The notes: generated from the sequence alone by a model not told the origin. Shown: positions 16,411 to 26,344, counted from the stretch's first letter. The stretch is 64,000 nt of DNA from Arsukibacterium sp. UBA5043 (GCA_002415085.1 DIBV01000003.1:186001-250000); one strand, 5' to 3'. Translations and numbers: made by a program.

Positions 16411-16926
16411 TTATTCGCAAACAGTGGCGCTAAGCTTTTCCAGGCCATTTAACGGTATCCGGCTTAGCAAGGTTTGCAATGGCGTTCCGCAAGGTAGAAC
16501 CAGCTGTGGGGCAATTTCTGCCAGTGGGTATAATACAAATTCACGCTGGGTTAAACCATAATGGGGAACGGTTAAGCGTTCTGAGACAATGGTGTGGTGA
16601 CCATACAGCAAAATATCCAGATCCAGGGAGCGAGGGCCCCAGCGCTCAGCTTTTCGTTGCCGCCCCTGCTGCTGCTCGATCTGCTGCAGGGCATCCAGCA
16701 AGGCGAGCGGCGCCAGCGTTGTACTGACTTTTGCCACGGCATTGACGTAGTCAGGCTGGTCTTGCGGCCCCATGGGTTTAGAACCATATAAAGCCGAGAC
16801 TGCCAGCAATTTGCTCTGTGGCAAGCGCCTTAATGCTGCGATGGCGTGTTGCAGCTGAGCTACGGGGTTGGCCAGGTTAGCGCCCAATCCCAGATAGACC
16901 TCATGCTGGCTGAGCTGCTCAGGCAT
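16411..16926 (-). CDS. folK: 2-amino-4-hydroxy-6-hydroxymethyldihydropteridine pyrophosphokinase
   Basis: FolK (171 residues) transfers pyrophosphate from ATP to hydroxymethyl-dihydropterin in folate synthesis. Family landmarks are YLGLGANLANPVAQLQHAI, GPQDQPDYVNAVAKV and RWGPRSLDLDILLYG, the last containing the conserved Asp pair that binds Mg2+. The ATG overlaps the end of pcnB by 8 bases, so translation is coupled. Order pcnB-folK-panB is the same as in Escherichia. Confidence 0.96.
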   Translation of the reverse strand: MPEQLSQHEVYLGLGANLANPVAQLQHAIAALRRLPQSKLLAVSALYGSKPMGPQDQPDYVNAVAKVSTTLAPLALLDALQQIEQQQGRQRKAERWGPRSLDLDILLYGHHTIVSERLTVPHYGLTQREFVLYPLAEIAPQLVLPCGTPLQTLLSRIPLNGLEKLSATVCE

Positions 16927-18394
16927 CGGGCGTACTGCTGCGCTTACGTTTATAGTTGTTGCGCCGCCGTTTTGGTCTGTCGTGCGCTTCGCGCCCCAGA
17001 CTGTTTATCAACTCCAACTTTTCGGCCTCATCAGCAAACTGGAATTGCTGCCACCAGCTGGCCAGTTCCGTCAGACTGCCACCTTCGGCCTGAGCCCGTA
17101 ATTGCAGAAAATCAAAGGCACCGCGGAACTTGGTTTGTTCAAGCATTTTAAACGCTCGCCGACCACCACGCTTGGTTAACCGCGATTGCAATGCCCAGAT
17201 ATCGCGCATGGTTAAGCTAAAGCGTTTCGGAATAGCGATAGTACGCTGAATATCATCCAGCACTTCGGTCATCGCGATATTCAGCGCATCAATCTCGTTC
17301 AGACCACTCTCTATCAGTAATGTCTGGCTGCGAAGCTCTACCGGATACCATAACATAGCGGCAAAAATAAAAGCCGGAGTAACCGGTTTATCAACAGCAA
17401 CGCGCTGATCAGTATCCTGTAGGGCGTGGGTAACCAGATTGAAGGCTTTACCTTCTGGCTCCTGCTTTAGAATTTTATCCAGCTGCGGCATCAGTTGTTT
17501 TAAGATTCGGGTATCGCGCAGCAATATAAAGTTGTCAAAGGCTTTGCCCGCCATCAGCATTTTTACCAGCTCGTCAAACAAGCGTGGTGCCGGAATATTT
17601 TTTAACAGCACCGCTAACTGACTGATCGGCGTTAATGCAGCGGGCGCAATATCCATATTCAGTTTGGTTGCGAACCGGACGGCTCTGAGCATTCTTACCG
17701 GATCTTCCCGGTAACGCACTTCCGGGTCACCAATGAGTTCTATACGCCGCGCAGCAATATCCTGCATACCATTGGCAAAATCATAAATCGCAAAGTCTTT
17801 TACCGAGTAATACAGCGCATTAATGGTAAAATCGCGCCGCTCGGCATCTTCTTCAATGTTGCCGTAAACATTGTCACGTAAAATCTGGCCGTGGTCATTT
17901 GAGCTGGCCGTTTTCATTTTTGGCGCGATATTCTCTTCATCATCAGCGCCGCTGTGATGACCACGAAAGGTGGCGACTTCAATGATCTCGCGGCCAAATA
18001 CCACATGCGCCAGCCGGAAGCGACGACCAATTAACCGGCAGTTACGAAACACCTGTTTAACCTGTTCCGGGTGGGCATTAGTGACCACATCAAAATCTTT
18101 TGGTTTTAAACCGAGCAGTAAATCGCGAATACAACCACCCACTAAATACGCCTCGAAACCTGCATCCTTTAACCGGTACAGAACTTTCAATGCGCTGGGA
18201 CTGATATCGCGCCGCGAGATACTATGCTGATCGCGGCTAATAATCTGCATTGGCGGTAATATGGAGCTTGCCGACGCCCTGGTAGTCGCCGATGGAGCAG
18301 CGGCCACAGGTTTAGTCGCAGCCGGCTGTTGCTGTTTATCGCCCTGAGGCTTACCGCTAAGGGTTCTGCGGCAAAAATCTAACACACGCGAAAT
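16919..18394 (-). CDS. pcnB: Poly(A) polymerase I, apparent AUU start
   Basis: PcnB adds poly(A) tails to RNA and promotes decay. The class II nucleotidyltransferase core is intact (GGCIRDLLLGLKPKDFDVV with the catalytic DxD; GRRFRLAHVVFG; RDFTINALYYS; REDPVRMLRAVRFA), followed by a basic C-terminal tail (RPKRRRNNYKRKR). A GTG at 18385 is the first conventional start, but the AGGAGA ribosome site is 18 bases away from it. Reading nine bases further to ATT gives (M)SRVLDFCRRTLS, which aligns with the Escherichia N-terminus FTRVANFCRKVLS, and puts AGGAGA 9 bases ahead. Escherichia pcnB is reported to start at AUU, so I chose ATT (491 residues). Confidence 0.9.
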   Translation of the reverse strand: MSRVLDFCRRTLSGKPQGDKQQQPAATKPVAAAPSATTRASASSILPPMQIISRDQHSISRRDISPSALKVLYRLKDAGFEAYLVGGCIRDLLLGLKPKDFDVVTNAHPEQVKQVFRNCRLIGRRFRLAHVVFGREIIEVATFRGHHSGADDEENIAPKMKTASSNDHGQILRDNVYGNIEEDAERRDFTINALYYSVKDFAIYDFANGMQDIAARRIELIGDPEVRYREDPVRMLRAVRFATKLNMDIAPAALTPISQLAVLLKNIPAPRLFDELVKMLMAGKAFDNFILLRDTRILKQLMPQLDKILKQEPEGKAFNLVTHALQDTDQRVAVDKPVTPAFIFAAMLWYPVELRSQTLLIESGLNEIDALNIAMTEVLDDIQRTIAIPKRFSLTMRDIWALQSRLTKRGGRRAFKMLEQTKFRGAFDFLQLRAQAEGGSLTELASWWQQFQFADEAEKLELINSLGREAHDRPKRRRNNYKRKRSSTPDA

Positions 18395-18506
18395 TATGAT
18401 ATCTCTCCTGAGCCCTTGCCCGCCTATACGGCGGTCCTGGCATCTGACTTAAAAAACGGCTAATAATACCGCAGCACGCGGCAAAAAAGAATTAATCTGG
18501 CCAAAA

Positions 18507-19433
18507 TCAGCCAAAATTGGTTGCTAAAACTTCCAGCGTGGCCGGAATATCAGCAGGTTGCCAGTGCAGCAGGGCATAGGCCAGTTGCTCCGGCGCAGGT
18601 GCGTGCCGCAATTCTGCGGGCAGAGGCAGGCCGAGTATCGCCAACGCGCTGGCCATGGTATAGCTGGCAGGCCAGTTATTAAGGGCGGTGGCATGGTTTT
18701 GCTTACTAAGTTTCTGGCCCGGCGCGGTGACTGCCAAGGGCAGGTGACCGTATACCGGTGCTTGTGCCCCGAGTAACGTAAACAAATGTTGTTGGCGTGG
18801 TGTCATACTGAGTAAGTCGGCACCGCGGATCACTTCAGTGATGCCCTGATCCCAGTCATCTACCACTACCGCCAGCTGATATGAAAATAAACCATCCCGG
18901 CGCAGTACAATGTAATCTTCATGGGCCAGTGCGGGCGCAATACGTTGTAACCCCAGTAAGATGTCTTCAAACTGACTGGCAACCTTTGCTGTTCGCAACC
19001 GCCAGCTTAACGGCCCGGTGTGGCTATTTGTCTGCAGTAAGTTAAGGTTGGCACAGGTACCCGGATACACACCGCCATCCGCATTTATTTGTTTGCGACT
19101 GCATTGACAGCCATATAGCAATCGCTGGCGTTGCAGCTGGCTGAATATCTCGCGGTAACGTTCGGTCCGGGTGCTTTGATACATGACCGCATCGTCCCAA
19201 AGCAGACCATGTTGTTCCAGTGCGGCCATAATAGCGCTGTCTGCGCCGCTGCGAACTCTGGGGGTGTCGATATCTTCAATACGCAACAGCCATTTACCGG
19301 CCTGGCGCTTGGTAAACAGATAGCTGCCTACTGCAGCCAGCAAGGACCCAAAATGAAGTGGTCCGGATGGGGAGGGGGCAAACCTGCCAACAGCACCTGC
19401 TGCTGGCTTACCGAAGTTTGTCAACTTTGCCAC
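18507..19433 (-). CDS. gluQ: Glutamyl-Q tRNA(Asp) synthetase
   Basis: GluQ is a glutamyl-tRNA synthetase paralogue without an anticodon-binding domain; it attaches glutamate to the queuosine base of tRNA(Asp). The 308-residue length fits. The class I motifs are visible: RFAPSPSGPLHFGSL (HIGH-type) and KLSKQNHA (KMSKS-type), with a zinc site CQCSRKQINADGGVYPGTC and VVVDDWDQGITEVIRGADLL. The start codon is GTG with no strong ribosome site; it lies 11 bases after dksA, so coupling to dksA is likely. The dksA-gluQ order is widely conserved. Confidence 0.95.
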   Translation of the reverse strand: MAKLTNFGKPAAGAVGRFAPSPSGPLHFGSLLAAVGSYLFTKRQAGKWLLRIEDIDTPRVRSGADSAIMAALEQHGLLWDDAVMYQSTRTERYREIFSQLQRQRLLYGCQCSRKQINADGGVYPGTCANLNLLQTNSHTGPLSWRLRTAKVASQFEDILLGLQRIAPALAHEDYIVLRRDGLFSYQLAVVVDDWDQGITEVIRGADLLSMTPRQQHLFTLLGAQAPVYGHLPLAVTAPGQKLSKQNHATALNNWPASYTMASALAILGLPLPAELRHAPAPEQLAYALLHWQPADIPATLEVLATNFG

Positions 19434-19444
19434 AGTGGCTACAA

Positions 19445-19894
19445 CTAGCCGCCTAACTGCTTTTCTTTAATTTCGGCCAGCGTTTTGCAGTCAATACACT
19501 GATCAGCTGTTGGCCTTGCTTCTAAGCGTTTAATGCCAATTTCGATGCCGCAGGTATCACAAAACCCAAAATCGTCATTTTCAATTTTCTGTAACGTTTT
19601 CTCAATTTTTTTCAATAACTTACGCTCGCGATCGCGGGCGCGCAGTTCCAGGCTGAACTCTTCTTCCTGCGCAGCCCGGTCAACCGGATCAGGAAAATTG
19701 GCCGCTTCATCTGCCATATGAGTTTTGGTGCGGTCAACCTCTTCGCGAAGTTGTTGGCGCCAGGCGTCAAGAATTTTGCGAAAATGCTCAAGCTGTTTCG
19801 GGTTCATGTATTCTTCCCCGACCGCTTCCTGATAAGGTGCTACACCGGCCAGTGCCAGTAACCCTAATGTCTTAACATTCTTGCCTTCTGGCAT
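19445..19894 (-). CDS. dksA: RNA polymerase-binding transcription factor DksA
   Basis: DksA binds the secondary channel of RNA polymerase and, with ppGpp, controls rRNA and amino-acid promoters. From the ATG at 19894 (AGGAGA just upstream) it has 149 residues and begins [17 protein letters not shown] like its relatives; a longer frame exists but is poorly supported. The coiled-coil tip acidic residues Asp69 and Asp72 (FPDPVDRA) are intact, as is the four-cysteine zinc finger (Cys112, Cys115, Cys133, Cys136). It heads the minus-strand run to panC and DUF72. Confidence 0.98.
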   Translation of the reverse strand: MPEGKNVKTLGLLALAGVAPYQEAVGEEYMNPKQLEHFRKILDAWRQQLREEVDRTKTHMADEAANFPDPVDRAAQEEEFSLELRARDRERKLLKKIEKTLQKIENDDFGFCDTCGIEIGIKRLEARPTADQCIDCKTLAEIKEKQLGG

Positions 19895-20206
19895 GATTAT
19901 CTCCTGTACAATACTGCCAAGCAAAAAAAGTGGCGGCTATAGATAACAGAATATTGCCACCACCGCAATCACTAATAAAAAAGCCGGCGAAGTATACAGA
20001 TTGTGGCAAGAGCCGTCACCTGTTTTAACCCTCCGTACCCCAATGGCTAAAATGTAGTGGGGTTTGAGCACGAATAACCGTGAAAATAGTGCATTGTACC
20101 GCCATATTAACGCGATGCGCTCGTTGTCAGCCGTTGCGCTATGATACACTTTGGCCCATCAAAGTTAGCCTTTACCGCTGATAAGCTCGTTAAAATGGGG
20201 ATTACT
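19895..20206. other. Divergent dksA/pepB intergenic region
   Basis: No convincing gene is present in these 312 bases. They should hold promoters for both neighbours. A candidate minus-strand -10 (TACAAT) lies at 20093-20098, without a good -35. A small inverted repeat (ACCCCA at 20037-20042 with TGGGGT at 20058-20063) could form a leader hairpin in the dksA transcript. Confidence 0.4.
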
Positions 20207-21538
20207 ATGTCTGATTCAAGGTCTAATTCAACACCCGATATATTACAGATTAGTATTGCAACAGATAAAGCTGAACAAAAATGGGGCAATAATGCATTAT
20301 TCAGCCCGACTGCCCAGGGATATCAAATTCACATAACAGAGTCTGATCCGCTGCGTAGTATGCAAAAAGCGGCTCGAAGCCTGAGTAACCTTGGCATTGC
20401 CAAATTACAGTTAAATGGCTTGGGTTGGAGCAAAGACCTGCAGTGGGCATTTTATCAGGGGTTTTGTACTGCCAGAAACCACGATGGTGTTGGTTTTAAT
20501 AATGAGCAGGGTGAAGCTGAACAGCTGTCGCAACTGGCGAAGTGTTTTAGTTTTGCAAAAAAGATAATCAACGATACGCCGGAAATGCTATCGCCGGTCG
20601 CGTTGGCCGAGCAGGCTGAGGCGTTTATTCGTACTATTGCACCTGCAGGCAGCGTTAGCAGCCAGTTGATTACCGGCGCAGATTTGGCCGCCGCTGGCTG
20701 GCATGGTATTTATCAGGTTGGCCGCGGCAGCAACCGGCCACCGGCGTTACTGGTACTTGATTTTAATCCTTCGGCAAAACAGGAAACCCCTGTTGCAGGG
20801 GCGCTGGTGGGTAAAGGTATTACCTTTGACAGCGGGGGTTACTCCATAAAGCCGACCGAAGGTATGGCGACAATGAAGTGTGATATGGGCGGGGCCGCCA
20901 CAGTTACCGCGGCACTGGCACTGGCCATTCTGCAGGGCCTGAGCCAACGGGTAAAACTGATTTTATGCTGTGCCGAAAACCTGATCAGTGGCCATGCCTA
21001 CAAGCTGGGCGACATTATCACTTACAAAAATGGCACTACGGTTGAAATTGTCAATACTGATGCCGAAGGTCGCCTGGTATTGGCCGACGGCTTGATGTGT
21101 GCAGCTGAAAGTAACGCACCTTTGATTATTGATGCTGCTACCCTGACCGGTGCGGCCATGGTAGCTGTAGGGGGGGAATATAACGCGTTATTTGCCCTGG
21201 ACAAGCCACTCGCAGCGCGCGCACTGCAGCATGCTGCCAATGAGCAGGAAGCAACCTGGCAGCTACCACTGGAAAAATGGCATCAGCATCAGTGCCCATC
21301 ACCTTATGCTGATACCGCTAACAGTCGGCCGGTTAAAGGCGGTGGCGCAGGTGGTGCCAGTAATGCTGCCGGATTTTTAAGCCGTTTCGTGCCGGAAGAT
21401 GGCTCAGGCTGGTTACATTATGATTTAGCTGCGGCATTTAATAACTCGGCCAACAGTTATTGGGCTGCGGGCGCTACCGGCCACGGTATTCGTAGTATTG
21501 CCGCCACGTTACTTTCTGAAACCTCAGGTAAGTCGTAA
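20207..21538 (+). CDS. pepB: M17 leucyl aminopeptidase, PepB type
   Basis: This 443-residue enzyme (from ATG 20207, with GGGG 6 bases upstream; the frame extends further but without support) is an M17 di-metal aminopeptidase closest to PepB. Metal and catalytic motifs are KGITFDSGGYSIKP, MKCDMGGAA, ENLISGHAYKLGDII and the family signature NTDAEGRLVLADGL. It removes N-terminal residues from peptides in the cytoplasm. In Escherichia pepB sits in the iscS region; here it occupies the position of sfsA/ligT between dksA and hrpB. hrpB begins at or just after its stop codon. Confidence 0.92.
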   Translation: MSDSRSNSTPDILQISIATDKAEQKWGNNALFSPTAQGYQIHITESDPLRSMQKAARSLSNLGIAKLQLNGLGWSKDLQWAFYQGFCTARNHDGVGFNNEQGEAEQLSQLAKCFSFAKKIINDTPEMLSPVALAEQAEAFIRTIAPAGSVSSQLITGADLAAAGWHGIYQVGRGSNRPPALLVLDFNPSAKQETPVAGALVGKGITFDSGGYSIKPTEGMATMKCDMGGAATVTAALALAILQGLSQRVKLILCCAENLISGHAYKLGDIITYKNGTTVEIVNTDAEGRLVLADGLMCAAESNAPLIIDAATLTGAAMVAVGGEYNALFALDKPLAARALQHAANEQEATWQLPLEKWHQHQCPSPYADTANSRPVKGGGAGGASNAAGFLSRFVPEDGSGWLHYDLAAAFNNSANSYWAAGATGHGIRSIAATLLSETSGKS

Positions 21539-21542
21539 CACA

Positions 21543-24071
21543 GTGCCAACCCGGGAGGTTAATGCGGGCTTACCGGTTGCAGCAGTGTTGCCCGAGCTTT
21601 GTCAGTTACTGACAACCCGCAATCGGGTGATATTGTCGGCGCCACCTGGTGCTGGTAAATCTACCTGGTTACCGTTGCAATTACTCCGGCATAGTGCTTT
21701 GGCTTCAGGCCAAATCATTATGCTGGAACCGCGCAGACTGGCGGCTAAAACCATTGCCGGTTATCTGGCGCAGCAGCTGAACGAGCCGGTTGGTCACACT
21801 GTGGGTTACCAGATCCGGCATGACAGTTGTCAGTCGGCTGCTACCCGGCTACTTATTGTTACAGAGGGTATTCTTACCCGCAAATTGCAACAGGATCCTG
21901 AACTGGCTGGGATCAGCCTGCTTATTTTTGATGAGTTTCACGAACGCTCACTGCATGCCGATCTGGCGTTGGCGTTAAGCTTAGAAGTGCAAGACCTTCG
22001 GGACGATTTAAAAATTCTGGTGATGTCAGCCACGCTGGATGTTACAGCGCTGGAGCGCTATCTGCAGGCTCCGGTTGTCAGCAGCAGCGGCCGCAGTTAT
22101 CCGGTCGACATTCAGTATATAAAACCCGGCACAGAGCTCATTACAATCCAGGCTGCACGCCAGGCATTGACGGCTTTTAATCAGGAACCGGGTAATATTC
22201 TGGTTTTTTTGCCGGGGCAGGCTGAGATTAATAAAGCAAAAGATTATCTGGCCAGCCAGGCGTTGCCGGTTAATGTGCAGGTGTTTTCACTGCTTGGCGT
22301 AATGTCGCTGGCCGAACAACAGGCAGCAATAGCGGCCCCTGCTGCCGGGCGTTTTAAAATTGTGCTGGCGACTAATCTGGCGGAAACCAGTTTAACCATC
22401 GAGGGAGTTAACCTGGTGGTGGACACGGGCTTATGCCGACGGGCCAGCTTTAACCCCCGCCATGGTATCAGCAAGCTGAAAACGGTGGCGATCAGTCAGG
22501 CGGCGGCCACCCAGCGCGCAGGCCGAGCAGGCAGGCAAGCGCCGGGTCGATGTTTCAGAATAGATACCGCAGAACTGTGGCAAAGAAGAGCGGCGTTTGA
22601 GCCTGCAGAAATTGAATTGGCTGAGTTAACCCAGTTACGGCTGGAAATTGCAGTATGGGGCTGTCAGCCAGCTGATATAAACTGGTTAACACCACCACCA
22701 GAGGCACATCTGGCCGCAGCAAACCACTTGTTGCAACAGTTTGCAGCACTGGATGAGCACGGTGTGATCACCTCTTTTGGCCGGCGTTTATATCAAACCG
22801 GTAGCTCAGTGCGCCTGGCCAACATGTTGCTTTATGCACTTGAGCGCGAGGCAGAAGCGTCAGGGTTAACCTGGTTAGCCGCTGTGGTGGCGGCAGTGTT
22901 AGAAGACAGTCGTAACCTGCAGCCGAATCTGGACCAGCAATTGCAGAATGTGGCGCAAAACAAGCACTTGCCACAGCATCAACAAGCGCGGCAGTTCGCC
23001 AGGCGCTTAGGTGTCAGCATGGGCGGAAATTTGCCGTTGCAATGGCTGCCTATGTTGTTGCTCAGAGCTTTTCCGGATCAGCTGGCACAGCGCCGGGGCC
23101 AGGGATATTTACTGGCAAATGGCGTTGGTGCCAGTCTGATGCCGGACCATCCGCAACAGAATAATGAGTATCTTGTGGTATTAGATATTCAGCAATGGCA
23201 ACAACAAAACCGCATTCGGCATGCTGTTGCTATTACTCTGGACGACATATTAAACGATTGGCGGTCCCAGCTACAGTGGCAACTGAAGACGGGCTGGCAT
23301 GACAAAACGGCCAGTTTCAGCAGTGAACGTCAGCGCTGCTTTGGCCAGCTGGTGTTACAACGGCAGCCGGTACAGGGGATTATCACTGCCGCGGAACGGC
23401 AACAGGCCTGGCTTGACTACCTGAGCAGGCGCGGCCTGTCCGAGCTTACCTGGTCTGATGGCGCCCAAAGTTTATCTGTCCGGGTGCAATTGCTTCGCCA
23501 GTATTATAGTGATGCGGCCTCTGGCACCGCACAGAAGAGTGCCACCAGAATAGATCATGCCAACTGGCCTGATTTTAGTCAGGCCAGTTTACTGGCAAAC
23601 GTGCACGACTGGCTGGCACCCTATCTAGGTAATATCAGTAAAAAAAATCAGCTGAACCAATTGGAACTGGAGCCGATATTGCTGGCGCAGTTAAGCTTTG
23701 CACAACAACAAATATTAAATCAGTTATTGCCTTGCCACTGGCAAACGCCGACCGGCAGCCGTCTGAAAATTGATTATCTGCATCCGGGTGGGCCACTACT
23801 TTCAGTCAGAGTTCAGGAAATGTATGGTCAACTCACCACACCCGTGGTGCTCAATGGTGCTATTGCCCTGACCATAGCGTTACTCGCGCCGGGGCGCCAG
23901 CCGTTGCAAGTCACCCGCGACTTAACCAGTTTCTGGCAAAATAGCTGGCAGGATGTTAAAAAAGAAATGAAAGGTCGTTATCCCAAACACTACTGGCCTG
24001 ATAACCCGGCCGAAGCACAGCCAACAACAAAAACGAAAAAGGCGATGTTACGCGATGTCAACCCGAAGTAA
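21543..24071 (+). CDS. hrpB: ATP-dependent helicase HrpB
   Basis: HrpB is a DEAH-type helicase of unclear physiological role. Motif I (APPGAGKSTWLP), motif II as DEFH (IFDEFHERSLHADLAL), motif III (VMSATLD), NLAETSLTIEGV and QRAGRAGRQAPG are all present, followed by the HA2 and HrpB-specific C-terminal domains. I place the start at GTG 21543 (842 residues), 4 bases after pepB ends, because VPTREVNAGLPVAAVLPEL leads directly into the family N-terminus; a TTG at 21498 inside pepB is an alternative. The end overlaps mrcB by 17 bases, and the hrpB-mrcB order is conserved in Escherichia. Confidence 0.93.
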   Translation: MPTREVNAGLPVAAVLPELCQLLTTRNRVILSAPPGAGKSTWLPLQLLRHSALASGQIIMLEPRRLAAKTIAGYLAQQLNEPVGHTVGYQIRHDSCQSAATRLLIVTEGILTRKLQQDPELAGISLLIFDEFHERSLHADLALALSLEVQDLRDDLKILVMSATLDVTALERYLQAPVVSSSGRSYPVDIQYIKPGTELITIQAARQALTAFNQEPGNILVFLPGQAEINKAKDYLASQALPVNVQVFSLLGVMSLAEQQAAIAAPAAGRFKIVLATNLAETSLTIEGVNLVVDTGLCRRASFNPRHGISKLKTVAISQAAATQRAGRAGRQAPGRCFRIDTAELWQRRAAFEPAEIELAELTQLRLEIAVWGCQPADINWLTPPPEAHLAAANHLLQQFAALDEHGVITSFGRRLYQTGSSVRLANMLLYALEREAEASGLTWLAAVVAAVLEDSRNLQPNLDQQLQNVAQNKHLPQHQQARQFARRLGVSMGGNLPLQWLPMLLLRAFPDQLAQRRGQGYLLANGVGASLMPDHPQQNNEYLVVLDIQQWQQQNRIRHAVAITLDDILNDWRSQLQWQLKTGWHDKTASFSSERQRCFGQLVLQRQPVQGIITAAERQQAWLDYLSRRGLSELTWSDGAQSLSVRVQLLRQYYSDAASGTAQKSATRIDHANWPDFSQASLLANVHDWLAPYLGNISKKNQLNQLELEPILLAQLSFAQQQILNQLLPCHWQTPTGSRLKIDYLHPGGPLLSVRVQEMYGQLTTPVVLNGAIALTIALLAPGRQPLQVTRDLTSFWQNSWQDVKKEMKGRYPKHYWPDNPAEAQPTTKTKKAMLRDVNPK

Positions 24072-26310
24072 AGCTACTGCTGCGCCGAAAGTGAAAGCCC
24101 GGCCGTGGTGGCATAAAGCATTAGTTACCCTCGGTAAGCTGGCTTTGGTCACCTTATGTATATTGCTCACTTATCTGATTTATCTGGACAGTAAAGTGAC
24201 CCGGGCGTTTGCCGGTCAGAAATGGCAGGTACCGGCGCAAATCTATGCCCGCAGTCTGGAACTCTATCCTGGCAAGGCGTTAAGCTCTTTGCAGCTCCAG
24301 GCTGAGCTGGAACAGCTGCAGTACCAGCGTAATCCCGCGATGACTGCTGCCGGGCAATACAGCGTTTCCCGCAACCATATCACCATATTCCGGCGTGCTT
24401 TTACCTATATTGATGGCATGGAACCGGAAGCGTTGTTCAGCGTTGAATTTAACAGTAGTGGTATTAACCGGATTCGCTACCGCCAGCAGCAGGAAGTCAA
24501 CTTTGCCCGACTGGAGCCACAGTTAATAGAGCATATGTTGTCACCGCATCAGGAAGACCGGGAACTGGTCAGATTAGAGCAGGTACCCGGGCTTTTAAAA
24601 GAAGGTTTATTGCTGGTAGAAGACCGGAATTTTTATCATCATCGCGGCGTGTCACCGCTTTCCGTTTTGCGGGCATTGTGGGCCAATATCATTGCCGGAC
24701 GTACGGTGCAGGGGGGCTCTACGCTAACCCAGCAGCTGGCAAAAAATATGTATTTGTCCAGCGATCGGACCTTGCTGCGAAAAGTTAACGAAGCAATGAT
24801 AGCGTTGATTCTGGATTACCGCTTTAGTAAAGATCACTTGCTCGAAGCCTATCTGAATGAAATATTTCTGGGACAGAACCATGCCACCCCAGTACATGGG
24901 TTCGGTTTGGGTAGCCGGTTTTATTTTGCTAAGCCGATAACAGAGCTGCGGCCAGATGAAATCGCGTTAATGATTGGCTTATTAAAGGGGCCGTCCTATT
25001 ATGACCCACGACGCTACCCGGAACGGGCTATGAACCGCCGCGATTTGGTGCTCAGACTGATGTTTGAACATCATTTGCTGACAGGGGAGCAGTATCAACA
25101 GGCACTTGCCAGACCGCTACAACTGGTGGCCCGTGGCCAGTATCTCAATGCGCGGTTCCCGGCTTATCTGGATGCGGTGAAAAAAGAACTACGGCAGATT
25201 AATTTTGATCAGCAGTTATTAAGCAGCGGTATTAAGGTATTTACCTTTTTAGATCCCAAAGCGCAGCAACAAGCTGAACAGACAGTTACTGAGCAATTGT
25301 TAAATAAGGACGAACAATTGCAGGCGGCCATGATGGTGGTAAACTATCAGCAGGCTGAGATCCAGGCATTAGTGGGTGGCAGAGAGAGCGGATTTGCCGG
25401 CTTTAACCGGGCGTTGGATGCCAAACGCCAAATTGGCAGTATTATTAAACCGGTCATTTATCTGGAGGCGCTTAATCAGCCTGGCAGATTTTCGCTGGCA
25501 TCGATTCTGCAGGATCAACCACTGAGTTTGCGCTCAAATAACGAGGATTGGCAGCCACAGAATTTTGATAAAACCTTCCGGGGACAGGTTAACTTACTAA
25601 CCGCGTTAACAGATTCATTGAATGTGCCGACTGTACGCTTAGGTTTGCAACTGGGAATGCCGGCGATCAGTGACGGCTTACGCAAGCTGGGGTTGAATCG
25701 GCGGGTAAATCTGCATCCTGCGGCCCTGCTTGGTGCGGTAGAATTAAGCCCGTTGGAGGTGAGCCAGCTTTATCAGACCCTGGCAAACGACGGGGTGTAC
25801 CAGATGTTAGCCACTGTGCAAGCGGTAACAGATCAGGATGGCCATCGTCTTTATCACCGGTCTGGTGAACGGTACAGCCGTTACCCGGCATCGAGTATCT
25901 ATTTGTTGCAGCATGCGCTAATTGCTGCAACACAAACGGGCACAGCCAAAACGTTGCAATATGCCTTACCAACCACCGTATTTGCCGGTAAGACCGGCAC
26001 TTCCAGTGATTATCGGGACAGTTGGTTTAGTGGTTTTGATCAGCAAACTCTGGTAACGGTCTGGCTGGGACGTGATGATAATAAACCTATTGGTCTGACA
26101 GGCAGTAACGGCGCTTTACCGTTGTTTATTGACTATTTTAAAAAACAGGGCGCTCAGTCAATAATTCGGTATCTGCCCGATCAGGTTCAGGTGCAGGCGT
26201 TTTCTGTTACCAGCGGCACAGCCGTGGCAGAATCTTGCGCTAACATATTGTTATTGCCTGCAATATCAGTTGAAATGCAGCAGCAATTAACCTGTGATAA
26301 TTCCAATTAA
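24055..26310 (+). CDS. mrcB: Penicillin-binding protein 1B
   Basis: PBP1B is the bifunctional peptidoglycan synthase. The 751-residue protein has a short cytoplasmic basic tail, one membrane helix (about residues 28-46), a UB2H-like region, the GT51 glycosyltransferase with catalytic Glu189 (LVEDRNFYHHRG), and a transpeptidase domain with Ser462 in SIIK, SxN in TDSLNVPT, and KTGT at 646-649. The periplasmic regulator LpoB is not in this window. Translation is coupled to hrpB by a 17-base overlap. Confidence 0.96.
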   Translation: MSTRSKATAAPKVKARPWWHKALVTLGKLALVTLCILLTYLIYLDSKVTRAFAGQKWQVPAQIYARSLELYPGKALSSLQLQAELEQLQYQRNPAMTAAGQYSVSRNHITIFRRAFTYIDGMEPEALFSVEFNSSGINRIRYRQQQEVNFARLEPQLIEHMLSPHQEDRELVRLEQVPGLLKEGLLLVEDRNFYHHRGVSPLSVLRALWANIIAGRTVQGGSTLTQQLAKNMYLSSDRTLLRKVNEAMIALILDYRFSKDHLLEAYLNEIFLGQNHATPVHGFGLGSRFYFAKPITELRPDEIALMIGLLKGPSYYDPRRYPERAMNRRDLVLRLMFEHHLLTGEQYQQALARPLQLVARGQYLNARFPAYLDAVKKELRQINFDQQLLSSGIKVFTFLDPKAQQQAEQTVTEQLLNKDEQLQAAMMVVNYQQAEIQALVGGRESGFAGFNRALDAKRQIGSIIKPVIYLEALNQPGRFSLASILQDQPLSLRSNNEDWQPQNFDKTFRGQVNLLTALTDSLNVPTVRLGLQLGMPAISDGLRKLGLNRRVNLHPAALLGAVELSPLEVSQLYQTLANDGVYQMLATVQAVTDQDGHRLYHRSGERYSRYPASSIYLLQHALIAATQTGTAKTLQYALPTTVFAGKTGTSSDYRDSWFSGFDQQTLVTVWLGRDDNKPIGLTGSNGALPLFIDYFKKQGAQSIIRYLPDQVQVQAFSVTSGTAVAESCANILLLPAISVEMQQQLTCDNSN

Positions 26311-26344
26311 CGATTAATATAAAGGGTGCGGCTAACTTACAATT

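Noticed and set aside
19937-20149. Possible 70-residue minus-strand gene in the dksA/pepB gap
   Set aside because: No ribosome site, no recognisable family, and it would occupy the expected promoter region of dksA.
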